From contig NC_135557.1 in NCBI RefSeq assembly GCF_964340395.1, forward strand, positions 9,758,960-9,822,959: a DNA stretch of 64,000 bases. Direction: 5' to 3'. The stretch is from Glandiceps talaboti. Taxonomy: Eukaryota; Hemichordata; Enteropneusta; Spengelidae. The notes beneath the pieces are model-generated. The model was not told the DNA's origin and searched no databases. It worked only from the letters and a program-made list of their open reading frames with translations. Positions 48,351 to 61,936 of this stretch are shown in pieces. Position numbers and translations under genes: made by a program. Every line of letters begins with the position of its first letter. The stretch's first letter is position 1.

Positions 48351-51300
48351 TCACTAAAACATAACCTTGGCTTATGGAAGGTAAACCTATTATTTGTTAT
48401 CTTGTGAAAGTATAAAAGGAACATTACATCTTATGTTTTCTCACCACAATTTCTCCTCAAAGGGTCCCCAACCATCGATATCTTGATAAAGGCTTAAACA
48501 AGCGATTACCAACGTCAGTACAGAGGTCTACATTGAAAAGAGAAAAGCACATAACTATGTATTGTTTATACAGTAATATTATATTAGCTTATAATTGGTT
48601 TTCAATGACATCTTTGTGTTATAATCCCGAAATGTAACACCCAGTAACATTCCTAAAGACTTTGTTTTGCATTGGTTTGTTTCACTTTAAAATGTATTGA
48701 GGGGAACACCACTCCAGGAAATAAATGGTACTTTCGTATACTTTGGCTACACTTTTATTTGAGTTCTACACTTTTAGATGATCATTGAAAATGTTTGACC
48801 TCTTTGTGTTTATTTCATTCAGATAATTAGGCATAAATATATATTGTTCATCTAATAAATATTCATGCCTGCTAAGACTATCGATGCAACGATGTACCAG
48901 TCAAAGAGGAATAGAGGTGAAAAAATGTATTGTTGTTTCTAGGTAACCGTGTGAAATTTGTATGTTGTAAAATAATAAAAGCAATCCCTACAACCTAATG
49001 TTAATAAAGTTTTGGTCTGTTATTTCAAGTTGGTTTTTTTTTTGGTTATTTTTATATGATATTACTGTATATGTTTTCCTTGGGCCTCGAACTCGACTAG
49101 TTTGAACAAACTATTTCTGTGGTCCTGCCAGAAATTCAAGTTATTCTGTTATATATATTTTTTTCTCATTGGCGATGTGATTACTTTACTATTTCATTTT
49201 CCTCACTCGATATGTAAAATATTTTCGACCTCTGGCAAATAAATAATATATATATAAATTATTTCATTGAGTAGTGTTTCTCTTTAGGAAGAACCGGTAA
49301 TGATATTCTTTCGACTTTCCTTTATTGTAATGTAAAACACAGTTAATATTATTGTATTAACAAAATTACATGAAGTGGCCTTATTACCTAAAATCATTAT
49401 TTATGCAAATTCCTCACCAGTATTCATTGGGTGTTTACAAAAACATTTATTGTAATATAAAATACTATTGATGGCGAATCTACAAGCTGTCGTGGTCACA
49501 TTGATTATTGACAAGGGAAAATATTTAACAAGTTTGAAATTTCAGTATATATACACTTCACTAATGAATGAATGAATGAATGAATGAATTAAATAATTAT
49601 TTAATTAATAATCTACGTAAAAATAATAGACATTTTGTCTTACCAGTATCATTACTCCAATGAAGGTACCGGTTACTGACAGAATGGTCACCGAATTGAT
49701 TATGATACATCTTACAAGGATTTATACAGAAATAAAAACAAACCAATAATAAAGTTTATTATCTACTATCTACTGAGAACTCCTTCCTACCAGAAATCTA
49801 GTATATATAGGTAAACTAAGTCACTACCATAAGGCCAAATAAAAAAATGATTGGTTCCGGTTACCCGACCCCTAGTCTTTCACGCCGTCCCTAAACATGT
49901 TTTTTTTTTTTTACATATTATTAATCGAGGAAAAAAAGAAAATCGTGAAAATTGTGAAGTCTCACAAGAAATAGTGGATGCGGAAACTGAAATGAACTGA
50001 AAAAGAATATATATAAATGTTCTTCCAATCTATAATGATTGTACATCTGATGAGTAGAATCCAATAACACAGATACCATATGGAAAACAACGGAAAACTA
50101 GACACTCACATATGACAAATGAAATAAACTTAAAAAAAATAAAATAACAAATCTACCTCCCCCACCTATTCTAAAATTGAATGTAATCGGAACCACGCAA
50201 TCTTTTTACGCCCAATTGTCCTGAAACGTCTTGAGTTTCATATATGATTTCATTATATACCGAGAAATCATCATAAAGGAAGATTTCGATGGAATGACAT
50301 AATTATTTTAGAACTCTGAGTAAATATTTGTGTAGGTCTAGTAAACGTAAATAGTACAAAAGCTCAGGCAAATGTACAGTTCATTACAAATTATTGTTGA
50401 CATATACACACCAATAAGTAACTACACGTTAAAATTTAAGATAGCAAGGTTGAATAAAAACAGCTTCTTGCGAAATATTGTCAAATATGGTTTGAACTAA
50501 TATGCCACTATCAAAACACTGGCGCCCTCATGTCTAATGGAATAAAATGTATCTAAACATGTATACTACTACTTAGCCGCAGACATGCGTCCTCCAATCT
50601 TATAATGTCAGCATTAGATCTTTGTCCAGAGTTTGTAAAAGAACGTCAAATCTAATTTGGAACAAATTAGCATATTGCCGAAATTATATCGGATTGCTCC
50701 CACTACATATTATTCTTTGGAGGCTAACAATTAAAATTGATAGATTTAATATAATACCTTTCATCCTCAACAGAAATATTCATGTAATCATAAATAAAGG
50801 CAGACGTTATCACAATCGGTAATATCCATCCAATAACTGGATATAGGACTCTAGTGAGTAAATAGAATAACATAATTAACTGGTGAAATATTATATATAT
50901 ATATGCAATATTAGTAGCACAGCATTATAGTTTAAATCCAAAGAATAAGAACGTTGTAAGTCGTTACTCGGAGTTTCACGCTTCCACGGCGATCAGGTGA
51001 CGATTAGTTTGTATAATTCGTACTGAAATACGTTTGTCTGAGATGTAAAAAAAAAATAACTCTCACATTTCGTTCAAAGTGAAAATTGAAAAGTTATAGC
51101 CAAGTCTATGCCTTTGTGAAAATGCTTTTATATCCTTCTGTTGTGTTCCCATGTAAGCTAAAAATCTCAACAAATGTCTTAACTATTACTGTACAGCCAA
51201 CCCATACAAATCGATGTATACATATGCAAACAAAATTACAGAGCTGGAAGTTCATTGTCTATCTCCTGTTCATCCATAAAGCCATCAATTTATGCATTGA

Positions 51301-54300
51301 TCCAGCATACTAACTGCCCACTCGTCTGTTCACCAATATATCCGCCCACCTATTGATAAACATATGCACACCCTCCATCCATCCATCCATTATCTATCTA
51401 GCTATAGCCAGTCATACATGCATTTGGCAAACTATCTATTTGCATGTTCATCATTGACACAGTTGACAACAACTCTAAAAAAGATGTCAATTACCGTACA
51501 CTTAAAAGTGTACTAAATCCACCTTAGTTGTTATGACAACGAGACTTACTATACCTTGTAATTAAACGTCGAGTTATCAGGAATCTACTGCGTAGAAATA
51601 ACTGAATACAAATATTCATAATCCATGCATAATTACTCAGCATTATAAACTGTATTATGGCGGATGTTAATCGACAGACCTATAAAATAATTATATACAT
51701 TTTACTTCAACAATTCTCTGGTATTGACACGGACAATGCAAACTGAATTCATACAAATACATACATACATACATACATACATACATACATACATACATAC
51801 ATACATACTCAAACACACAGTTTATTCCCTTCACAGTGCATATCTACCTTGTTTCACCCTTTTGATCTCTATCTAGCCCTGGCAAATGCTGTACTTTATG
51901 TCACATCCCCGTTCCTTCTAGCGTCTTTAGACTTTGCAGTCACGTGTGTAGTTATATAATTATGTGAGCTATAAAATCCCATTGTTTTAATTGCTTGACA
52001 TTTTGATTGTTTTGACAATTATTTGTCAATACCAAATATCAATACCAAATATGTTATATATGTACTGTAGTATCTTCCAAGTAATCCGAACGTACTGATG
52101 TATTTTTCCCTACCCAATTCTCATGGTTACTGTCCAGAATTGTTGCTATGGAAACCATCATAGGAAAGCAGAAAAATGATACCATTAACTGTATCAACAC
52201 ATAATAATGATCATCCGTTAATCTGTAATGTTAAAGATACACATCTTACATTCTGTTTTACAGGTGTAAAGAACATTTACTATTTAATGACAAAATAGAT
52301 AACCATGCATGAACATGTTAATTACATTAACACCAGTTTTGAAACTTACATTACGGGACGTGTTGTAAACGTTGGTTCGAGTCATTCGATGACGTTACAT
52401 GACTTACATTGAATGTGTGGCATTACAGAAAATAACGACATGGAACCTGTTTCCAATTCATTGTCCGATACCGGATCATGCCACAACCTAGTGGGTCACT
52501 GGAGTCAATATTGATGTAGCAATGCAATAGCAGAACATATATATTCTATAATATCTTAATATGTTATTTAAATGTAATACGAATTCGAGAGTCATTAATG
52601 TTATACATGTCTATGATTTAAGTGATTCAAAATCATACAATGACACTTCAGATACAAAACACCAAAACCATGGACCTATGAATGAAACCCACCCCCACCC
52701 CGTTATTCAAATTGAATACTTAAACTCACCTTGCAATCAAAATGATGATGAAGCTAATGAAAGTCATTGTAGCTGATAAAACACTGGCAGCGTTCAGGAT
52801 GATCTTCTCGGCATATTCGTGAAAGGGCTGTAAAACAGAACGGGCATATTTGAGTGTGAGGTTGTGATTATCAAAGTTAATAGAATCAGATATATTTTGG
52901 TTCTCATCACATTACATTACATTGCATTACATTACATTACATCATATTCAATTACATTACATTACATTACATTACATTACATTACATCACATTCAATCAT
53001 ATAACATTACATTGCATCACATTACATTACATTACATTACATTACATTACATTACATTACATCACATTCAATCACATAACATTACATTGCATCACATTAC
53101 ATTACATTACATTACATTACATTACATTACATTACAGTACATTACATTACATTACATACCACCTTTAAATAGTATTAAAGAAATCATATACAACACATAC
53201 TACGACTCGTTTCATATTACCGTTCATCAGCTCTGTTTGATACAACCAGAAAGAAGCCAACTAGACACTGTACATGCTGCATATTAAGATAGCATTCAGT
53301 TTCTTGTGACATTTTGTTTAAATAAAATGAACTAAAGTGCAACTATATATGCAGATATGAAGTGTGACGTCAGAACATTGGTGCTTATGTGTCTACATCT
53401 AGCTGTAGTATGATTAAATCATTTCATTTCCTAATAAACAAAATATACATCAGTTATATTGATATTTTAGTGTAGCATATACAGTTTCTTGTTGGTTTAG
53501 CCATGGTGGTATCAAACACAGCAAGTCAAGACTAAGATGAAACGGGTTGTACGTTTTCGACTTACTTGCGGTTCTTCACCCATTGCCATTATCACACCAA
53601 AGCTAGCCATGAGATCGCAGAAGCATTCAACGAAGTTTCCGGATGAGTCTTTACCTCTAGTAGACAAGACACAGCCTTCGGTACGCCAAAGTCTAGAAAT
53701 AGAAGGAATACAAACTTTGACATGGAAGTGCTGCTTCTTTGAAATCCATAATGATAAACGAACAATACTTGATAAGACCGACTTCAATTCTTCAGTCAGT
53801 CCAATTCGCCCATTCATTCATTCATTCATTCATTCATTCATTCATTCATTCATTCATTCATTCATTCATTCATTCATGCCAGCATGGATTTATTTATTTA
53901 TTTATTTATTCAGTTGTCTGTTCACTCGTTTATTTGCTCGTGTGTTTGTTCGTTCGTTCACCCACTCGCTCGCTCGCTCGCTCACTCACTCACTCACTCA
54001 CTCACTCACTCACTCACTCACCCACCCACCCTTTCATTCATCCAGACTGGTAAATTTTGCCAGTGGAACATTTTTGAAAGTCGTGATGTGATTTTGACCC
54101 TGTGCACATAAGTTTGTTGTTACAAACTCACCCATACTTTGCCTTGTAGTCGATAAAAGAACAACGAGGAGCATAACCCACCTGTGTAATGAAAGAAGCA
54201 CAATTTTAGAACAAAATTATTTTATCAATAGTAATGGTCTTATTTTATAACTGTGTAACATTTTCTCTATCAAATTTCAACCCTTTTAAATCCTTTTAGC

Positions 54301-54478
54301 TGAGCTATTAAAACCCAACAATATATTTGTACTGTTATCATCAAAATGTCATGACAGAAATAACTTCGTACTTGGTGTAAAAACCGGGACTGAAGGTAGA
54401 AGAATTAACACACTGTGAACATATTGAAACACAACACTGGAATGACTGTGAATAAACAAACAAACAAACAGTCTAACT

Positions 54479-54544
<66 letters not shown>

Positions 54545-55256
54545 ATAACTAACAAATCAATAATAACATTGACAGATGGCGACAAAACGTGGTGACCCAA
54601 TATTCTATTTTATAACAATTATTTTCTATTATTCACTCTCAGTTTATTTAAATAGTGAATCCTTTTGTCTTTTCTTCCTAATGAGAACTGAAGAATTACA
54701 CCTGCAATGTATATTTGCATAGATTTATTTACCTGCAGTGATTTTACATATAAATATATCAACCTAATTAATAATAAAGTGTGTACCGTTTTCTTCTTCA
54801 TCATCGATTTTGTTGAAATAGACAAGTTATTAATTTCTACACGAGCTAGATAATTACGAACTGTTGATTTTATAAAAGAATGACATTTGGTGAACCCGCA
54901 AAGTGCCCGCAGCCCCATTTTAAAGTTAACTTAAGCATCTTACGTTTGTTTCATACAACACCAGTTTTATAGGTTCTCCTATATTTGTGGTGATTTCATG
55001 TCTAGGATATAATGTGACAGACATCAAAGGTGTGTTTACTTTTTCCACTTTCTGAGTTGCTGTGACAGATTTCACCAACTTTTTTAGTCTTCGTCTGTAG
55101 TAATAGAAATTCATTGTAAAAATTAAACCATGAGATGTAATGTTGACATTACAAAATGAAGTCATATAACGGCCACTGTAATTAAGTACGTACGTACAAA
55201 CATCTACATTTGGTTGTATATATTTGTATGTATCTTACATGTCTCTCAACACAATA

Positions 55257-55317
<61 letters not shown>

Positions 55318-58300
55318 TATACACACACACACACACACAACCATATGTATATCAGAGTCAAGCATCAAAGAGATGGCCTGCTTTGAATTGAAACTAGTTG
55401 TAGATTTGACGATTACAAACTCAATAACATTTGGATCATGTACACCTACTTTTTGGAAACTGCATCAGTTGGTATAATATTTGTAGGATCTTTGATAACG
55501 TAAATTACCACTGCTACTGGGTTATCTGAAAACAGAGTGTCAAATGTTGTATTTGTGCATGTTCAATTTTAATTGATCTTTCCATGTAAATTATTAATTT
55601 CATAGTTCAACGAACACAATTTGTTAAGTTAATATTTGGCCAATTAATTTGTCGTGACCATGGAGATTTCCTAATAAATGACATAAAACTCTAGACAGGA
55701 GGAAAAAGTGGAATGTATACGTGTTGTTGGCATAACGTTTGAAGGACAACTGTTACATTTCATATATTTAAGTCTATTTTAATCATCAAATTAGAGTATT
55801 AAGAAAAGATTCTTCAATAATTAATGGCATCGTTCATTAAAAATTCAAGGAAACTCACTACGTCATAACAATATAAGAAGACAATTGTGGTATGTATGTA
55901 TGTATGTATGTATGTATGTATGTATGTATGTATGTATGTATGTATGTATGTATGTATGTGTGTATGTAAGTATTTTGTATGTGTGTATGTATGTGTGTAT
56001 GTATGTATGTATGTATGTATGTATGTATGTATGTATGTATGTATGTATGTATGTATGTATGTGTGTATGTATGTATGTGTGTATGCATGCATGTTTGTAT
56101 GTATGTATGTATGTATGTATGTATGTATGTATGTATGTATGTATGTATGTATCTGTTTTTGTGATGTGAATACCTGTGGTACTTGTAGTGTTCACTAATT
56201 CCAGTACGGAATTTGACAATACAACGTAACTCTGAGCAGCAGGAGTGTCATTCCCTTCAGAATGTCGTCGAGTTCGTCGTTGAACAACCTCGGGGAAGGT
56301 GTATTTGCCATGTCCTCCAACATGAATGATGTAAGCCTTTAGATCTGAAAGAAATTTAAGATAATATCATATAGCATATCTGGCAGATTTTATGAGCAAT
56401 ACACTCAATTGCCAGAGAGTAACATCATCAACAGCAAAAGCTGAACCATTGAAGACATTTTTGTTTCGAAACATTACGAACTATTAAGCACAAATCTATC
56501 AATATATTGTTTGCTGCTTACCCATGAAATTGTCGGTGAGCGAAATATTTTGGTTTGTGGACACCATGTAATCGTACACTTGATCTTTGAATATCTCTAT
56601 TGACGATAACAACGTTGCAATACCACCTGTGCCCTTTGCCTACATTATAAACAAAATATATAATTTATTAGTTATCATATTGCTTGTTATCTGTTTTATG
56701 TGTGTCTGCCTGTAGGTCTGCAAATATCCCCTCGTGAGTATATTGGAGTGAAGTACACATTTAATGAAATGTACTGATTTGGGAACCAAATTATAATATT
56801 TGGGAGTTGTGTCAATTTGACCAGGGATGATAAAATGAATGAAGTAATAAACTGGAGAAAAGACTATAATACAACGACAGAACCAATTGACATGCAAAGT
56901 GCAAAGCTTGCGTACAAATTTAAGGAGCTAATGATTGAAAGTGTTACAGTAAACAGCCCATACACAATCACTGTGGTACTTAACACGTTATTGGATTTTG
57001 TTAGTATTAGATATCTTTGTCCAGGACAGAAAATTTGGCATACAACCCTGCTGCGGGTTTACATGAGTTTGTGGATGGACCGATCGAGCGCTTATTTGCA
57101 TATATGTTTGAGATAATGCTTTTGGTATTATACTGTTGTATAGAAAATGCTTTTCAGTCACTGTCTATCTCGCTATGAATTGATTTTCTTATTATAAGTA
57201 CGATGAGGTGAGGCCATGTTACTGAAACAAATATACTGAACTAATATGAACTGCTGTTCACATACTAATTGTATGCGGGTACTAATGCTCGCCAACACTG
57301 TTACATGCGCTATGATGTTCAAACTAACTAAGACTTATAATTACCTCATAAATCTGTTTCCACAAATCCTCCATATCCGGCTGAACAGTTCTTGAGATGA
57401 AGCCTGTGAATTTCTGTCAGAGTAATAAAAAGCACTTAGTGTTGTCATGAAGATCCGTAGTACAAACTTTAAGAAAAAACGAAATAACAACATATGTACA
57501 TCCATGTTGTATGTATACTTATTTGGAGCCTCTCTGTACCATTGTAACTTGCCTTCGGACAAGACAATTATCATATTACAATATGTTGTCAACAAATATT
57601 CATAGCATTGCATGCTCAGAATAAGTACATGATTTGTCTGATAAAGTATCATCTAACAGCCAGCAACTAGATTGTTAACTTCTCCCATTAAACCTGGAAG
57701 CGGAACAGCCATCAACAATTCAAATTGTCAAATTTGATATAGTCTAGTGTAATTCCAAGTAATATCAATCTAAGCAATATCCCTCTTCCAGTAGCTTGGA
57801 GACTTGGCGTTCAGGATTCACCTGAGTAACCCAGGATCAAGACAATGTGCTAAACTATAGACACCGGGACTGAAATTGAAATTATCCCCAACATTTATGC
57901 TAATTAAAATTGGAGCTCAGAATGAGGATATCAATGTTATGCTGATCTGTACTTTTAATTTTGTGTGTGTGACTTTAATTGGAAAATGTATTAGTTAGAC
58001 TAATGAAATAATTTATTACGAGTGACCCTCTTTAAGCCAAATACGCAATGATGAAACGTACCTAATGGATGGCCAAAACATGCCTTGTACAATGTATTTA
58101 CTTAAGTCTCAATCAATGGAGGTCTATCACACATTCGTTGTAAGTTTGGCGTTTCGTCGTCTAACAATTTAAATATTTAAATCACATGTGTCGTGAAGCA
58201 TAGTTTACGTTTTTCGACTCACTGAATTTGGATGGAAATTGCTAAATGCCAAACCACAATGAATCGTATAAATTTTCCCGCCAATAAGATTGCTTTATAA

Positions 58301-61232
58301 AATGCCTCGCCCTACCTTCATGAAGTCATTGGCAACTTTAGTATCATTTCCTGAGTTGAGTTTGAGCGATGCAATGTGTTGTAGTTGATCAGTTATAGCG
58401 ATCACATCACCTCCATTGAGTCGTACTCTGTCCATAACATTCTGTATATCGTTCATCTTGTCCACCATCTCAAGGGGATCAGTAATCTCCGATATCTAAT
58501 AGTTTATACAAAAGAGGTCATTATACATTATGCAAATAGCAGGTCTAGTGGTAGATATCCTGAAAATGAGACATTATATCTTTACCAAAACAAATTGTAA
58601 TATAATGGTGTGGGGTCATGATGGTCGAATAGTTAGAGTGACCGGCTTTATAATCTGTAGGTTACAGGTTTGAGTATAATAACTGTCTCTTGGTTCTCAA
58701 TTATTACATTTGTTTTGGCAATATTCAAACCCCAATTGTGACGCAGCCAACCCAGCTGTATAAGTGGGGACCCGGTAGGATAGCGCTTGCTATGTGTATG
58801 GTTTAATCTTATACGCTTATAGAAGGTGCAACGGATTGTACTCTCCTCACGAGAGGAAATGCAATGTACCATGGTGCCATTATGCCGCCAGAGTTAATAA
58901 TTATAAAATCACTTTAAGCAGAGAGGAAGAGTGTTATATCATGCAAATTAAAGATGACCCATTTTGACCCATATTGTCCGAGCGTGTTAATAGACCATTA
59001 CCCGTCTCGCGGGAGACGCCATTGAGTGCATAGCAACCACATTCGGGTGGTCAAGCTGAAGTGTCAACCGCTTAGCAACACCATTGTTCTCGACGTCACG
59101 TACAGTGCAATACGTATGATCATGGAAGTATACTTCCATGGTATGATAGATCAAGGGAAGCAAACTTTTAAAGTATGGTTGTAAAAACGATGTGCGTATG
59201 TGAAATTCATAACTAGCCGTCAGACGTGACGGTGATTTTTGGCCGTCTGGGCGCAGATGAAGAGCGGTTGAGATTGACAGTTTCAACATGAACTTGAAAA
59301 TATTACTAGAGTTGGATCCACTCGAGGATCGCAGGCCCTATGGTTGAAAACTTGCATGTCAGGTCGCGAATATTGTATTCCTATTTTTAAACAACGTCTA
59401 AAATTTGATACAATGTCAGAACTTTTCCATAGACTTTTTATACGTCGCGTAGCGTCGTCTAAAAACCAACACAACAACGTGTACGCGATCACTTTACTGT
59501 ATAACGTGCTGTTAATAGTTGGCAATGATGTAATTCTTAGTCCGTAATTCGTCAGCTAAATTCGTCAGGGTCCGCTAAAAACTTTGAAATCGGTTGAGAA
59601 TTTTTTTCGCTGTCTTTGATTTTATCATATACATTTATAAATGAGCTATATATATGCATTTAAAATTAAAATTTAGAGATACTATGTCGTTTTATTTTAC
59701 GAATTTGGACTATGAGTTCTACAACATGTTCATCGAACTCAAGTATAAACATGGCTGACATGTACACGTGTTTCACGCATCGCCGGTGATTCCCAATTCT
59801 AGTTCCTGACGATTGTATTCCGATTTTACTCTAAGTTATCTCCATACAGTACTAGTCTAGTTCATGACGACCGTATTCCGATTTTACTCTACGTTATTAA
59901 GGTAGGGTAAAATTGGAATACGGTCATTGGGAACTAGACTGGTAGATATTGTTGTATGTTGATAACATGTGGTAAAATCGGAATACGATTGTCAGGAACT
60001 GACTATGATTTCCCGATCTGTGACGATAATTAAGAACTTTTCAATTCTGAACTCTAGGACCGAAACGGGACATTGGCACTCTAAAAATGTGTAAGACTTT
60101 TAGCTTTCGTCCGTATTTGTCAACAGCGTAAATGTCAACGGTTCATAAGGGCTTACGGCTGGTGGATGTGTAGTAGTACTACGCCACACTTCATGTGCAT
60201 TGCATTCTAATATACTTATATTGAATATTGGTGACGGGAAATGTTTCCACCATGTACATGTGTACTAATAATCAAAACTACTCGATTTTGCTTGTCATTA
60301 ATTACCATTTCTCAAGATTGAAATATTATAGCCATCTAGTATGCTGCATAAGTTTGGCACTGACAACGTATTCCCAGAAATGACAGTCAGTTCGGAAATA
60401 TAATGACAGTGTGACACTGGCGTATTTTTCTTTTAACTTGATGTTGACACGCTATATTTTCGCAACATGCTCTTTAGTTCGTGTACATTCAATTTTTCAA
60501 TGTCTTCCATGATGACTTAGGATTGTAGATGGTCACAAACGGTAGTATTTTTTTCAGACTAATGCATTGACTTTCATATGAACAACATGGCCACTCCGCA
60601 AAGCTTGACCTCCGTAGCAACCGTTGCTAGGTTATTTGCATATCTCGCGAGATCTGCCGCGAGACGGAAAATACTCTATTAGTTTGTAGTCAGATAAATA
60701 TTGTAAGGTATGTACATATGTAAGTGCATTACCATATCCATCTGATCAGTAAGTTCATTGTTCCTGCAGTCAGAAGTATCTGGTACATCCCATACACCAT
60801 CCGCGTTGCAGTACCTATGCATGAAACCTAAGATGAAGTATTCTAATGTTATATATCTAGATAATATAATTATAGTAAGTACTTAAGTGTCGTGGATGTA
60901 CATTGAGATAGGTACCTTCTCATATATAGTCATTGATATAAAAAATAAATGCTACAGATAAAACTACCATTTCTTTCCTATTTACGTTTCCAACATTTTT
61001 AGATATGTTAATATCGTGCAAATTCCTGGTATGTTACTTTTGCCTATCGTATCTAAATTTAATTTCCATGCCTTGAAAAAACGCTCCAAATCATTGGTTG
61101 ATAATACTCAGTAGTAAATTGTTACATTCCTTTGTAGAAACTTTTGGACAACACTGTTACGTTCTCACGAGTTTTCATATTATCTGCATTGAAAAAAACA
61201 TTATGGACGGTGGCCTATTATATCTGAATAAA

Positions 61233-61307
<75 letters not shown>

Positions 61308-61869
61308 ACATTTTGAAAATATGAAAGTTAACTTACCATTTGATCCGCTTGGACAACCTGTCCATTCTGTGAAATGTGATCCCTTTGTTTCTCGCCATGT
61401 AGTACCAAGAGCAATTTCTTCACTGCAAGTTTCATCTTCTGTAACTCCTTTGTCAATAACAAGAATATAACAGTACAAGTTTGACTCGTACCAAATGTTA
61501 TCTCTTTTTACTTCCAACTTGTGATCTATCGGTCAAGATGGTTTGGATGAAATGTGGTTAATGTATATGGAGAGAGTTTATGTGGCGTGCACTAAAGACA
61601 GTTTGCCCTCAACGTCACAAATCAAGATGGTGACCTAAGTATATTTATGATGACCTAATAAGTTTTGGTTTCCTTAGAAAAGAAAACAAATCGAAACAAA
61701 TTGTGATGTGATGTCAAAGAAAATACCAAATATAATAAATAAATAAATAAATAAATAAATAAATAGCTAAATAAATAAATAGATAGATAGATAGGTACCA
61801 AGAAGGTAGGTAGGTAGGTAGGTAGGTTGGTAGGTTGGTTGGTTGGTTGGTTGGTTGGTTGGTTGGTTG

Positions 61870-61936
<67 letters not shown>

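Noticed and set aside
52230-52500. Candidate first-intracellular-loop exons of gene 2
   Set aside because: None matched phase at both ends. Extending the TM2 exon to an acceptor at 52223-52224 solves the loop without an extra exon.
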